This document shows, in pieces, positions 33,303 to 45,654 of a stretch of 64,000 nucleotides of DNA; positions within the stretch are counted from its first letter, which is position 1, and the number at the start of each line of letters is the position of its first letter. Made by a program: the position numbers and the translations under genes. Below the pieces are notes generated by a model. That model made no database searches, had not been told where the DNA came from, and saw only the letters and a list, made by a program, of their open reading frames with translations. This stretch comes from Microcyclospora pomicola (lineage: Eukaryota; Ascomycota; Dothideomycetes; Capnodiales), in the NCBI GenBank assembly GCA_002786065.1, contig NHNY01000025.1, positions 186,001-250,000 on the forward strand. The letters are read 5' to 3'.

Positions 33303-35901
33303 ATTGGGTAGTCCGAGCTCAATGTATCTCGATCTGTCACGATTGCGATGGCATCCCTTAGACGAGGCGGGCTCTGTTGAAGGTCTTGTAGTCGAGGCTA
33401 GGAAGAGCTAAATGCCGATGAACGGAGATAGCCCCAGCGAAAGTACACGGCGCTACACTCGATCAGGAGTCAGAGAAGGACAGATGAGCCTGTCCAAGTA
33501 TCGGAGCCTTCGATAATGTGATCGAATAGTGCCCGGATGCAACTGTACGGTATGGAGTGACAGGGTGGCGACAGCCCCATGATCTTCCTAGATAGACGTC
33601 TTTTGGGATATGACTGTGGAAGTGATTGATACAATCAATGTGCTGTGTGCGGGTCGAGCGTTGAGTCAAAATCCGATAAGGTACAGCGACTGTCCCTAAT
33701 GCGATGCAAACAAAGCGTGGAGGCTTTTGATCAACATCAGCCGGAATTTCAGACTGAGCCTCAGATTGGATGGTCGTGGCCCAGAGGCTCGGTGTAACGC
33801 GCAAGGACACGTCTAAATGACTCATCAAGGGCTGGCGGTGGCCGTCCAAGGGCGAGGATTGACAATATACCGCACTGGAAGGTACATCGATGTAGTCTCT
33901 ACCTCGAGATAAACACCCAACATCACGTCTTCGAATGTGACAAGCAAAGACCGCGAAAGCTTGCCATAGCTATGAACCTTGTTCCTTAGGCCGGCAAAGC
34001 ATATCAACATGATGTCTTTACGTAGTGCGGTTGATCAGACGACGGCTATGACAAGTTTTACAGCAGAGCGGAGCAGAAATGACTGCCGCTGCTCTGCTCA
34101 CGGACGATGTCTGACCATGGGACAGTCCAAGCTGCCATGAACATAATGTGGCTGAGTGTAGCGGCGATTGTTCCACTTTACCCTGGTCATCGGCATGTGT
34201 GGCTCATTCTGCCAAACTGCCGGCACACAACAGGGTGACTGCGTGCTGCGAACCTCCGCCCGAACGATTCGACGGGGCACGGATGATACGGCCAGAAACA
34301 GACGGAGGTCCTTCTCGATGCTTTAAGCACCTTGTAAACGGTGCGGCAACGTGGCGAGACCAGAACGTGCATATGTTATGCAATGCGCTTTGCAGCAGCT
34401 CCTAGCTCCAGACGGCATGCCCGTGGTGCTTGGCATGCTGCCGGCAGGAAGATATTGTGTAACAGCTGCCAAGTCATTTGTCCGTCACGAAGCATTGCAT
34501 GCTTGCTTGCGTCTCCAGCGCTACTCGGACGTGCCGTGCTTGGCAAAAGTTTGACAACTTCCAATAGTGATGGGGGCGCAAAAGAACCTGTAGATGGTCT
34601 GCAGCGTATGAGATATCGCGGACTGCTGAGCGTTTGTGGTAGACATCGGTGGATGTAGTGATCATGAGAGCCAGGGATCCGCTCCCGAAGCTGGTGGTCC
34701 CCAGAGCTCGGACATGCACCCCTGTCTAGCTGATCTCGGAGAACGACATCCGGCTGATGTACATGTAAGTAGCTGATTTTAGATCGAGTCTCTACCTAAA
34801 TAGCTGTGAGTGGAACAAGCGGGAGCATCGAACAGTACGACATATCTCTAAGACCAAGGGAAGTCCGGCTTCACCTATACGAAGCGCTGTCCTCATACGT
34901 ACTCCATCTTCGTGTCGGTAGGCAAGGGAAATCTTTTCCCCGCCCGTCAAATTCTTCGATCCTGGAGCATTATATTAGCGTTTCTGGCCGAATGGTGAGG
35001 CTATCCTGGCTGGACTTACTTGAGAATTATACCGTCACCGCTTCGGGCTTATATCCAGCAGATAGGTAGTCTGATGAATCGATCATGGGCGGTGCAGTAC
35101 CTCAATCCGGCCCTCTGCCTTTTCTCTGCTGACTGTCTCTTCCACGAAGGTCTCGTTGATGATCCATAGTGGTCCCAAACCAATGCAACATCCTGTCGGC
35201 AAGAAAGATAATCCTACCTCGACACCGAGCTTGACTTGAGACGAACAAAGCGAATGTCGGCTCCACCCACGTATGAGACACTCTAAGCAGAGAACGACCG
35301 TTGCGGATACTGACGTAGAGCAAGGTAAGAGCTGAGGTCTATTTGACTCTCGAAGGAGAAGCAATCAGTATTGAGTGCACTAGGATGAGTCTAAGGAATG
35401 TGTTTTGGCGTGGATCAACGTTCGGCAAGTTTTCGCGGTGCAAAGGTAGAACTATGTAGTGGCGCTTGCACACCTCAGGCATGAACATGCTAGCTTCGCT
35501 GGGAGGGCAGATGCTATATGCAACAATTTATATAACTTTTGCATGCTTCCCGATTGAGATGCATGAGGCATCATGTCATACAATCTCGCCGGGTACTTCT
35601 CGTTCTGGGACTTGAGATGCTCACGCGACATCATAATAGCAGAATGTGAACGATGACCGGCGTTCAGGCAACCGCTGACACACGCATTTTCAATCACTAC
35701 ATCAAAGGACACAGACTTCACACATATCGCGTGGAATTTTGCTTTTAGCGGACTGCAATATCTAATGCACATTCGTGACATCGTGGAGGATGTCCGGGTA
35801 TCATGCTCATCCGTCGTCTCTATGCCGGTTTTGTTGAAACACCTGCTTCTTGCCGGAACCCCTGAAGACCCCTCGAAACGCCATATGGACTCTGACTCAA
35901 C
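33303..35901. other. Intergenic, no supported gene
   Basis: About 2.6 kb between two reverse-strand genes. Reading frames are at most about 128 codons, mostly from GTG/TTG, and show no domain. No repeat or RNA gene was recognised. Confidence 0.45.
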
Positions 35902-37171
<1,270 letters not shown>

Positions 37172-37896
37172 GGTTATGATGTGGTTGGTTCGTGAGAAAA
37201 GTGATGGGTTGTGATCCGGAGCATAAAATATTATCCTTTACTTCGCCAATGCTCTCCCCCGCCGAGGGGCACGGAAACCCTTGATCTTTGAATGACCTCA
37301 TCCAGACTAGTGTCGGACTATAAGCACCCAGAACAGGAACACCACCACATGGATCTATTCAATATGGATTATATGAGGTAGGCAAGATGGTAGCAGCACG
37401 GTAGAATTGTCCAAAATTATACTAGACAAGCTCAAGAATGCTGCTCATGGCTAGGCAAGATGAAGCGCAGTAATCGGCAAGGTTGCAGAGCATAATACAA
37501 CTTCCGTCCTGCTCGGTCTCAAGCATCCTCGCTTGGGCTGATTCAATCAAAGTCCTGATGTAGCTGTCCTCTCCAAGTCCTCTTCAAGGAGGACGATGAC
37601 GCAGGACCGCGTCTGCATGCAGCACACATAAAACACAATCTGGTTCATCCTCCGCCAACATCTCCTGCTTCATCGCATTTTCTTTCTCGTGCTCCGTACA
37701 CTCTTCCACGTCAACATAATCATGGTGTCCCGGCCAACAGCCTTTGTAAGGCGTACTCCAAGCGGCGTGAGGTTGATGGGAGAGCAAAATATCACATTCT
37801 GTCCGAAGGATACTTGTGGCAATTCAGCAATGCTCATTTGTACTGGAAGTCTGGCTCAAGAATTCGGGGTAGTCATCCTATTCTTGGCATGTCGTA
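37172..37896. other. Intergenic between two reverse-strand genes
   Basis: This holds the adenosine kinase promoter and the 3' flank of the EST1/SMG7-like gene. Short frames only; nothing else recognised. Confidence 0.5.
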
Positions 37897-40410
37897 CTAG
37901 CCTCCTTGTCCGTTAGGCGGGCTTGTGTTCGTATAAGTCTCGTTGACAACTGGAGATTCCTTTGCCCAGGTGCTCCATGGCCGATCGCTCGCACCGAACA
38001 GCACTGGTGTTCCCATATGAGGCTTGAAAGGGGAGTAGTTCTGTCCGATGGTCGGAAGGCCTGGCAATTGCTTACTGGACTCCAAAGACGACCACAAATC
38101 ACTAGCATTCTGCGAGTTACCGCTGCGAATACTGTTGGCCGAATTAACGCGCGAGTGTCCAGTACTCGTGACGCGAACTGGAGAGCTCAAAGTGCCTGTA
38201 GGTAGACCGGACGGAAATTGCGGGGATGCAGATAGCAAGGGCGATTGTGCCCACACGTTCGAAACGGAGTGCAGGCGTTCAGATGAAATGTTAGCATTCG
38301 CCGGACTTCTCGGCGTGCGTAGGCCTGGTGGAGACGACAAGCTCATTGGACGCGAAAACTGCTTGTGATGGTGTTGATAGCCAGCAAGGGGCGTTGTATC
38401 TTGAGCGATGTCTCTGCTGTGGCTTTGTTGTGAGTCATCGGCTACAGCTGGATTGCTGATATGTTGCTGAGGAGGCGTGACAGGATGGTTGTCGTCTCCG
38501 TCGAGGAGGTCATCAACCATACGCGTGAGCGACTCATCTTGAGTTTGATCTGCTGTTTTGGGAACGCCGTTAGTAGCCCTATGATCTCCTTGCGGTTTAG
38601 GATGAGATTTAGGTATCGAGGAAGTGGATGCAGCAGCAGCATATGTCAAAGGCTTCGGCATCGTCACAGGCTGATGCCCATTTCCATTGGTTGTAGGCTT
38701 CGACACTTTCGGCCTTGTCTCCAGAACTACTGGCTTCGGGAGCTGTTCATCACGGTGCAGAAATCTTGTCCCATGCAGTTTCATTGGAGCATACTCGTCA
38801 TGCGCCAAAGTGACAGCGCAGTTGAGCAGATCCTGTACACGAGCCAGCATTTCGCCTGCAATACTGACATGCTCGACATCCTCATCATCACGATAGGATT
38901 TCTGTGATCCCGTGGACTTATTGAACCAGATGCTCATGTTCGTTTCGTCCACCAGCGGTTTGAATGCCAAAGACTCAGCATCTTCGTCGAGTAAGTAGAT
39001 CACTTTTGGCTCATCATCAAGCTCCCAGATAGGGAATGTCTGCGACACCAAATCCATCGAACAAATATAGGCAGGCCAGAAGGCGTCCACGGCCGGCTTG
39101 ATAAACTCATCACTCGACAAGCCATCGATGAGTACTACCATCGGAACAAGCCATGCGCTATACAATCGAAGGACCGGCAGAGTTCGATAGGCAATGGGAG
39201 TAAGTTTTGAAGCAAGATTCGAATCGTCGAGATCCATCATATCTTGGTGGGTCATGCCATCCTGGAAGACTTGAAGAAGGGTTGTAAATGTCTGCAGATT
39301 GAAGCGAAAGAAGTAGTAGAAAGCTTGCTGGTTTCCTGTAGTCGGGTTACCTGAAATAAAGTCAGCTCATAATTTTGTATACACACACGCGTGTGACATA
39401 CTCTTGAAACGTTCACTGGCTGTGTATTGCGACGCCATGTTTACCATGACGATACGGCATAGCAAGCGGCTCAGATCACCAGGATCGTTGACCAACAATC
39501 TCGGCAACTGGCTGATGACCTCACGCTCGAGTGCCTCGTACTCAGGAAACTTGTCGCCCTTGAAGCACTCACAATGCAAGTACACAAACCAGCCCTCCAA
39601 AGTGTTCTTCTGCATATCTGGATCGTTGGGACGGCCGGGCTTCAGCAAAGTTCCCTTCTTCTTGGCTTCCCTAATCTTGTCGAACTCAATCTCAAGATTC
39701 TTGGCTGCCAATGGATAAGGCTCGTCCAAAGCCATTGCACGATACAGCTCATAAACTGCAGGAAGATGCCTGCGTTGCTCCAAGAAGACGACCGCCTGCT
39801 GATGGTGGCCGTGGCCGGACGAGGGGCGAAAAGAGCATGCCAAACCGTAGTATCCGATCGCACGAGCATAGTCCGGCTGCTCGTCCAGCTTTTCAGCTGC
39901 ACGGTAGCGGGAGAGGTCGCCGATGTAGATGAGCACGTTATGACACGAAGTCAATATGCGCGAGCGCAGTTGCGGAGAAACCGGTGATTGCAAGCTCTCG
40001 CCCGAACCATTGATCTTCAAGCCGCGAGCCACAAGATCCAACTCCGAGACCTCTGGAAAGGCCGTACGTAGGGTCTGGAGGAAATTGTGGTAAAAGCGGT
40101 GACTGTCCTTCAAGAAGTACAGAAACACCTTGGTACATTGCCGCTTCGCAACCACCAGATTTTCCTGGTGAGAGGCTCGGCGCAAATTGCTGAGTGTCTG
40201 GTGGAAGTATTTCCTGCCCTCAGTGTGTGTGCGCCACAGGCGTGCCTCCAATTGCTCCCCAGCCTCGAAATCTGCAAAGATACAGAGCTTAGCGACCTCC
40301 CGATATTCTCCTAGAGCCTTCAACATATCGGCGATGGGTCGAGAACGGTCGTTCAGCAAGTCTGTGACATGTCGCGCCGCGATCCGCTCCTTCTCGAGGA
40401 GAGCCTCCAT
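37897..40410 (-). CDS. EST1/EBS1/SMG7-family protein
   Basis: Exons 40410-39402 and 39350-37897 (51-nt intron) encode 820 residues. The N-terminal part is the EST1/14-3-3-like TPR domain: ARLWRTHTEGRKYFHQTLSN, QCTKVFLYFLKDSHRFYHNF, then the EST1 DNA/RNA-binding helical repeat CHNVLIYIGDLSRYRAAEKL, YARAIGYYGLACSFRPSSGH, GHHQQAVVFLEQRRHLPAVY and YRAMALDEPYPLAAKNLEIE. Members act in nonsense-mediated decay (SMG7/Ebs1) or telomerase recruitment (Est1). The C-terminal about 300 residues are Ser/Pro-rich and disordered, as in fungal Ebs1/SMG7-type proteins, which favours an mRNA-decay role. The ATG at 40410 starts MEALLEKERIAARHV; frame continues upstream only from a GTG. The join restores ERFKSNPTTGNQQAFYYFFR. 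Divergent from a C2H2 gene. Confidence 0.9.
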
Positions 40411-41216
40411 GCTGTTTAGCGGTGAGGCGGGTGGATGCACAACATAGGCGGAGCACAGCGGTGGGGGCCGCACGCTGTTGTGCGGTGAGGCCGGCGGTTA
40501 GGTGAAGGTGGAATGTTCGTTCTGAGCAGAGATTCTGGCGAAGCGATCCATTTGTGCCGGCGCTCAGCGGTCGAGGACAAACTCAAGTGAGCCGCACTTT
40601 ACGGGCAGAAAGCGGCAAATTCGAAGCGTCACGAAAGCGAGTGACAGGCGGTCAATTGCGTTGTTGATTGTGGCGGCAATGTTGGTAGCCGAATCACGCG
40701 GGTATGTGGCTAACAAATCGTGTCGGTGGAAGTCAACTTCAAGCATGAAATCACTGATGGACCGCTAGAGCAAGCGGTCACTGCAGATGTCGTCGTTCAC
40801 CAGGAGTGCGGGCGGGGTGCGGCATGCCGTAAGCCAAAAGTTTGTCGGGTCTAGCTCTATCAATTCCATGCATTGCCATCATGACCCCAAGCATTCACAT
40901 CATCAGTTGTGTGAAAGCTGTTTCTCGCGTTCAGTGTTCGCTATTTGCATTCAGACATCTGGGCACAAACGGTGAGTGTAGGATCGTGGATGATGCTTCT
41001 CTCGATGAGCGGACAGAACCTCGAACTACGATGAGGTAAACCCCTACCCATTTCTATTAGCTTCTTTGTCTCTATCTCTCAGTCTATTTCACCAGACATT
41101 GCAAGTTTCAGACGACCATTACTGGAGGAGTCCGACGCAGAGTCCAGCTGCGACCGCATGGTTACACCACACACAAACACTTTTTACTGGTTGTCAGGCG
41201 TCGCAGCACTCAAGAT
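40411..41216. promoter_or_regulatory. Divergent promoter region, EST1/SMG7-like and C2H2 genes
   Basis: 806 bp between two start codons on opposite strands. It must hold both promoters; no specific site was fixed. Frames inside are short and unsupported. Confidence 0.4.
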
Positions 41217-42002
41217 ATGACGAAACGCGCACGAGAAGACTCCATCTCCCAGGACACTGCCATGGTGAGCGACGTGCTCGTCTCAGAGCGACCCTCACCC
41301 AAGTACACCCAGCTCTCGGGACAGACATCCCCCCAAGACCCAGCTGCCACACACCCTATGTCCGTCGAATGCCACCTCCCACCCCACGGACCTCTCGCAT
41401 TCCCCACAGCGTCAGACTACGAACACCACTATCTCAGCGCGCACATGAACCGGTGCATCTCCTGCCTCGCCAATCTGCCCTCCCCGCATCTTCTGACCCT
41501 ACACATCACCGAGCAACACGACCCGATCGCTCTGGCACGACGCGAGCGGGGAGATAGGATCTACGCTTGCTTCGTCGAGGGCTGCGACAAGCTCTGTATG
41601 GACTGGAAGAAACGGCGCAGTCATATGGTAGACAAGCATGGGTTTCCGCGCAACTATGATTTCTTGGTCGTAGACACGGGCGTAGATGGGAGGAGGAGCT
41701 TGTTGAGAGCGGGAGTGGATGAGCAGGGCCACCGGAGGAGTAGTCGGGATCGAGCGGGGAACATGGAGGATACGCAAGGTGTGGGAGAGACGCGGATCGC
41801 CCAGAAGAACGCGTTTCTAGCCGATGGACATGGTCTAGAGCAGAGGCAGGACAGTTTGAACGTGGATCAACCACTTACTCTGCAGCAGCGAGAGTCGAGG
41901 AGTGTTGATGGGCTCGCTAGGTCTTTGGCTGTGCTGAAACTTGTACCGAGAAACGTCACATTTGGTAAACCTCGAAAAGGTGCTGGTTTTGCGAGAAATT
42001 GA
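41217..42002 (+). CDS. C2H2 zinc finger protein, ZNF511-like
   Basis: One exon of 261 residues. Three zinc-binding units lie in the first 145 residues: an irregular CHLPPHG ... YEHHYLSAH unit, CISCLANLPSPHLLTLHITEQH, and YACFVEGCDKLCMDWKKR with RSHMVDKHGFP. This order, with CxxC-SPHLLxLHIxExHD followed by the Y-x-CxVExC finger and HxFPxNYDF, matches the ZNF511 family, conserved from fungi to animals and poorly characterised. The C-terminal 110 residues are charged and disordered; RNVTFGKPRKGAGF at the end is a family feature. Nuclear location is likely. The ATG at 41217 gives a short basic start, MTKRARED. Confidence 0.85.
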   Translation: MTKRAREDSISQDTAMVSDVLVSERPSPKYTQLSGQTSPQDPAATHPMSVECHLPPHGPLAFPTASDYEHHYLSAHMNRCISCLANLPSPHLLTLHITEQHDPIALARRERGDRIYACFVEGCDKLCMDWKKRRSHMVDKHGFPRNYDFLVVDTGVDGRRSLLRAGVDEQGHRRSSRDRAGNMEDTQGVGETRIAQKNAFLADGHGLEQRQDSLNVDQPLTLQQRESRSVDGLARSLAVLKLVPRNVTFGKPRKGAGFARN

Positions 42003-42273
42003 GCCGGGTCTCACACGAAGAGCATCGCAATAACCGTAGCTAAATCCAGCAAAACAGTTGACGGCACAGGACACAAGAACATCAAAAGCCGGGAGAGGAT
42101 TTGTGGGTCTGCTTCCAGTCTAGGCGGAAACAATGATGAATACAATCGCAGGTGGGTATCTTCTGAAGCAGGACGAGCGCGCTTGGTCGCATGAGCAGAA
42201 AATCATCAGGTCGTGTCGCCATTCCTCCCAGTGCAGTCATGAACCCCTTCACCTTCATGTCGCTTGGCCGGTT

Positions 42274-43469
42274 CTACCATATGAAGGAGTCCAAGATCAG
42301 CAATACAAGGGTAAGACCCAGTGGGACGAACACGATAGAGCAATCGGTCAAAAGCCTTGCGTTTCCGCCGGTATGTGAGCTGTCCGAAGATCCGCTGTGT
42401 TCGATCGCCGAAGTGCCCCTGTGAAGTAGAGATTAGTCCCCAACATTACGATCCTTCATTCCGGGGTTTACAGCTAGTATAGCAGAACAACTCACTTGGA
42501 CGCGATGATGTTGGTGCTCCTTCCACCAGGACAGAAGATGACTTGGTAACCACCTCCTGACGGAACGGCAAAGGTGCTCGTTTGATCGTCGTAGGCGTAT
42601 GAATAAGCGTCGGGGCATATCTTCTTGGCGGCGCGGGAGTAATAGTTCGGCGAACATTTGCTTGGGCCGCCGTAAGCGCCTAGACAGCAGTAGGCGTCGG
42701 TGTTGTATTTGCTGCATGCAGAGATGCAGGGATCAAAAGCTGGACGAGCGATATTTCCGTCGGGATAAGGATACACGCCGCCGCCGGGCTTGGTGGGAGC
42801 GTTGACCTGCAGGTCCCATGGGCACCAGGCGGCGACGTTGGCCGTGGTTGCTTTAGTCTCGAATGGAAGCGGATCGGAGCCGGTCGTTCCAAGGAACTGC
42901 TGATTGTTGGTGTAAGGATTGAAGTTCGGTCCGGCCAGACCTTCCAGGCTCCCGACGCAAGACGGATTGGTCGTAGCTTGCGAAATGTTATTCAGCGCTT
43001 CGATGCCTTCCGTCATGAGTACTATTGCCATTGGAAGGTTGTAGCCGTCTACCAGGCTGATGTCGTAGAAGTCCTGGTTGCTTGACACGGACAAAGCCCA
43101 TTCTGCCAGCGTTGCAGGCGGCGCGCCCGCAATCTTGCAACTCAACACCCCTCCACAATCGCCCGTCGAGCATGCCGCTCCAGAGTGCGTGCCTTCACTG
43201 AACGAGCAATTGGTCCGACCCCAAACACGGCCGGCCCAGTCACTACCAACGTTGAGTGTCTGATTTGCGCCGGGATTTAAAGAGAAGCCACTGTTTCCAG
43301 GCCCCGTGCCACTTTGGGTGAGCAATGCTGGCCAGATCGTGTCGTTGCATTGATTGGAGATTATGATGGGAATGTTGCCGGATCTCCTCTGCTTCGTCTC
43401 GTGCGCTGTAGCCAACTGAACGGCTACCAAGTTGGCCAGGGCTAGCATCGCGATGCGGCCGCCTGCCAT
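42274..43469 (-). CDS. Thaumatin-like secreted protein with C-terminal GPI-type tail
   Basis: Exons 43469-42496 and 42418-42274 (77-nt intron, GTGAGT donor, CTAAT branch, CACAG acceptor) encode 372 residues. Residues 1-22 (MAGGRIAMLALANLVAVQLA) form a signal peptide. The mature domain is thaumatin/osmotin-like: IIISNQCNDTIWPALLTQSG, GSDWAGRVWGRTNCSF, CSTGDCGGVLSCKIAG, ATLAEWALSV, FYDISLVDGYNLPMAIVL and FDPCISACSKYNTDAYCC. Without splicing the frame ends right after GGRSTNIIASK. Splicing adds a Ser/Gly-rich linker and a terminal hydrophobic stretch (about 352-372, SIVFVPLGLTLVLLILDSFI) with no cytosolic tail, as in GPI-anchored fungal surface proteins; candidate attachment residues are the serines and glycine at 335-342. 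Members bind or cut beta-1,3-glucan. Upstream frame before 43469 starts only at GTG. Confidence 0.87.
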
Positions 43470-44211
43470 GATGAATACCGTGAGAGTGATGTGAAGAGCT
43501 GTATCTAGTGCGAGCGACAAGCCAGTCGTCGCTCTCAACGATGCTTCAGGTGATGAGGAGTAGCAGTGGTGCAACAAAGACACATGGTCTTTGTAGGGTC
43601 AGGTAGAAGTGAGAGATGTTGTGTAGACAAATAGTGGAGGCGGTGGGCGTGCATGCACGTCTCCAGGTTTTGACCATGAATGACGGAGCTCGGCAAGATA
43701 AGCATACTTGCTTCCACGAGGAACGTCGCGAGTAGCGCTTGGCAAGTGCCGCGGACCGTCCACTCGTTCACGTTTCTCGCTGCAGGCGCGTGATGAAACG
43801 TGCATGTGCATGTGCATGTCTATTCACGTTGCTGGACGCGGCTGACGGGAGTCGCGTTGTCGTTTGAGGCCTGACGTCATGTAGGCCTTAGGCACAACTA
43901 TCCGGGGGATGCTCCGCTGATGCTTGTGTCCAATGGCATGCATGGCCTAACGGAGTATATGTACTTTAACAATACTAGCAGAGTAGCCACCACAATGGAT
44001 CATCATTGAGCCGAAGTCAGCACGATCATAGAGGCATCCACGTCCATAAGTAAAATCTGCCGCCTGTTTTGTACCCGTGCTTCGTGCTCGTGGAAGTACA
44101 CGCTTGCTTGATTACTGCATCGTCAGGTCTACAGAAGTCTGTTAACGACAAGGTTCGCGGCTGGTAGTGTCGAGAGGGTATTGGAAGCCCGTCCTCAGGG
44201 CAGAGGACACC
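43470..44211. other. Divergent intergenic region
   Basis: This lies between the thaumatin-like gene (-) and the aminopeptidase gene (+), and contains both promoters. It includes three TGCATG units at 43801-43818. No gene recognised. Confidence 0.45.
43801..43818. repeat. (TGCATG)3 short tandem repeat
   Basis: Three head-to-tail copies of the palindromic hexamer TGCATG, about 330 bp upstream of the thaumatin-like start codon. Confidence 0.8.
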
Positions 44212-45654
44212 ATGGAACACTACCAAATTGGCTTCGGAGGAGGTGTGGACAAATACCCAGCCAAAGCTCATGTGCATCGCGTGGTCGAGAAGCTGCAGCT
44301 CGACAAAGGGCTCATCGTCCTTGCGGGCTCACAGACACAATTCTATCCGAATTGTGACAGTCCCATACCATTTCGGCAAGAACGGTATTTCTATTACCTC
44401 ACAGGCTGTCCCGAGCGCGATTGCTACATGACCTATCACATTGCTGACGATCGCCTCACCTTGTGGCTTCCACAGGTCGATCAGGCGCGTGTCGTGTACA
44501 ACGGCCGGGGCAGCACAATCCACGAAGCCATGGACAAGTACGACATCGACGAAGCGCTGTATATCCATTCGGTGGGTGCCCGTGGCTCTAGGACAGCGAG
44601 GCAATTTTCGCAAAACCACCTCTCGAGCTACGGAGAAGCAGATGCATTCGTATATCTGGACAGCCCGAACTTAAAGCAGTCCATGAGTGCTTGCCGCGTG
44701 ATCAAAGACGAGTACGAGATCGCTCTCGTCGCACGTGCGAACGAAGTGTCTACCGCCGGCCATACTGCTGTACTTCAGCTACTACACACATTCAAGAATG
44801 AAGCTGAGATTGAGGCAGTCTACATGCAACAGAGTATTGCAAACCATGCGAAACAACAAGCGTACTCGCCTATCGTGGGCGCAGGTACCAATGCCAGCGT
44901 GCTTCATTACAACGACAATGATCAGGATTTGGAAAGCGGCCAGACCGTCGTGATAGACGCCGGATGTGAAGTTGCTTGTTATGCTGCAGATGTGACGCGT
45001 ACTTTGCCCCTGAACCCGAAAGCTCCGGGCCATTGGCCATCGACAGAATCGAAGCAAATCTATTACCTTGTTGAAAGGATGCAAGAGGAGTGCATCAAAC
45101 GAATGACAGCGGGAACCACATTTGTCGAGGTATCGCAGCTCGCCCGGCATATCGCGATTGATGGTCTACTTGAGCTTGGGTTGCTGAAGGGTGACCATCA
45201 CGATATCTTTGCCGCTGGGACGGACAGAGGTTTCTTCCCTCATGGGCTGGGTCATCACCTTGGCCTCGACGTCCACGATGTATCACCGAATCTGCCGCCG
45301 CCAGTGACATCTTGCGGCCACATGGTTGGATTGTCAAGCTTCCTTGGCTTTGATGCAAGCGACGCTTCGGCTCAGGTCCTCCAACCTGGTATGATTGTTA
45401 CGGTCGAGCCAGGAATTTACTTCAACAAATTCCTTCTCCGAACAATATACCTCAATGATCCGAAGCATTCCAGGTATATCGACAGGCATATTCTACAGCA
45501 ATACATGGGAGTTGGTGGCGTTCGCATCGAAGACGACATCTTGGTCACCAAGGATGGATATCGAAACCTGACGACTGCGCCGAAAGGAGAGAAAATGCTT
45601 GAGATAATCCGCACAGCGGCGGACAGGAGGCATTGCGTTTCACCGAGTCCCTGA
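44212..45654 (+). CDS. Xaa-Pro aminopeptidase (PEPP type, M24B metallopeptidase)
   Basis: One exon of 480 residues. It removes an N-terminal residue that precedes proline, probably in the cytosol. The N-domain has SPIPFRQERYFYYLTGCPE and DRLTLWLPQVD. The pita-bread catalytic domain holds the two-metal ligands: VVIDAGCEVACYAADVTRT (two Asp), FPHGLGHHLGLDVHDV (His), VTVEPGIYF (Glu) and VGGVRIEDDI (Glu). The ATG at 44212 gives MEHYQIGFGGGVDKYPAKAH, the normal start of fungal PEPP homologues; the frame extends upstream only to a GTG. Length is close to the about 465 usual for the fungal enzyme. No signal peptide. Confidence 0.95.
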   Translation: MEHYQIGFGGGVDKYPAKAHVHRVVEKLQLDKGLIVLAGSQTQFYPNCDSPIPFRQERYFYYLTGCPERDCYMTYHIADDRLTLWLPQVDQARVVYNGRGSTIHEAMDKYDIDEALYIHSVGARGSRTARQFSQNHLSSYGEADAFVYLDSPNLKQSMSACRVIKDEYEIALVARANEVSTAGHTAVLQLLHTFKNEAEIEAVYMQQSIANHAKQQAYSPIVGAGTNASVLHYNDNDQDLESGQTVVIDAGCEVACYAADVTRTLPLNPKAPGHWPSTESKQIYYLVERMQEECIKRMTAGTTFVEVSQLARHIAIDGLLELGLLKGDHHDIFAAGTDRGFFPHGLGHHLGLDVHDVSPNLPPPVTSCGHMVGLSSFLGFDASDASAQVLQPGMIVTVEPGIYFNKFLLRTIYLNDPKHSRYIDRHILQQYMGVGGVRIEDDILVTKDGYRNLTTAPKGEKMLEIIRTAADRRHCVSPSP

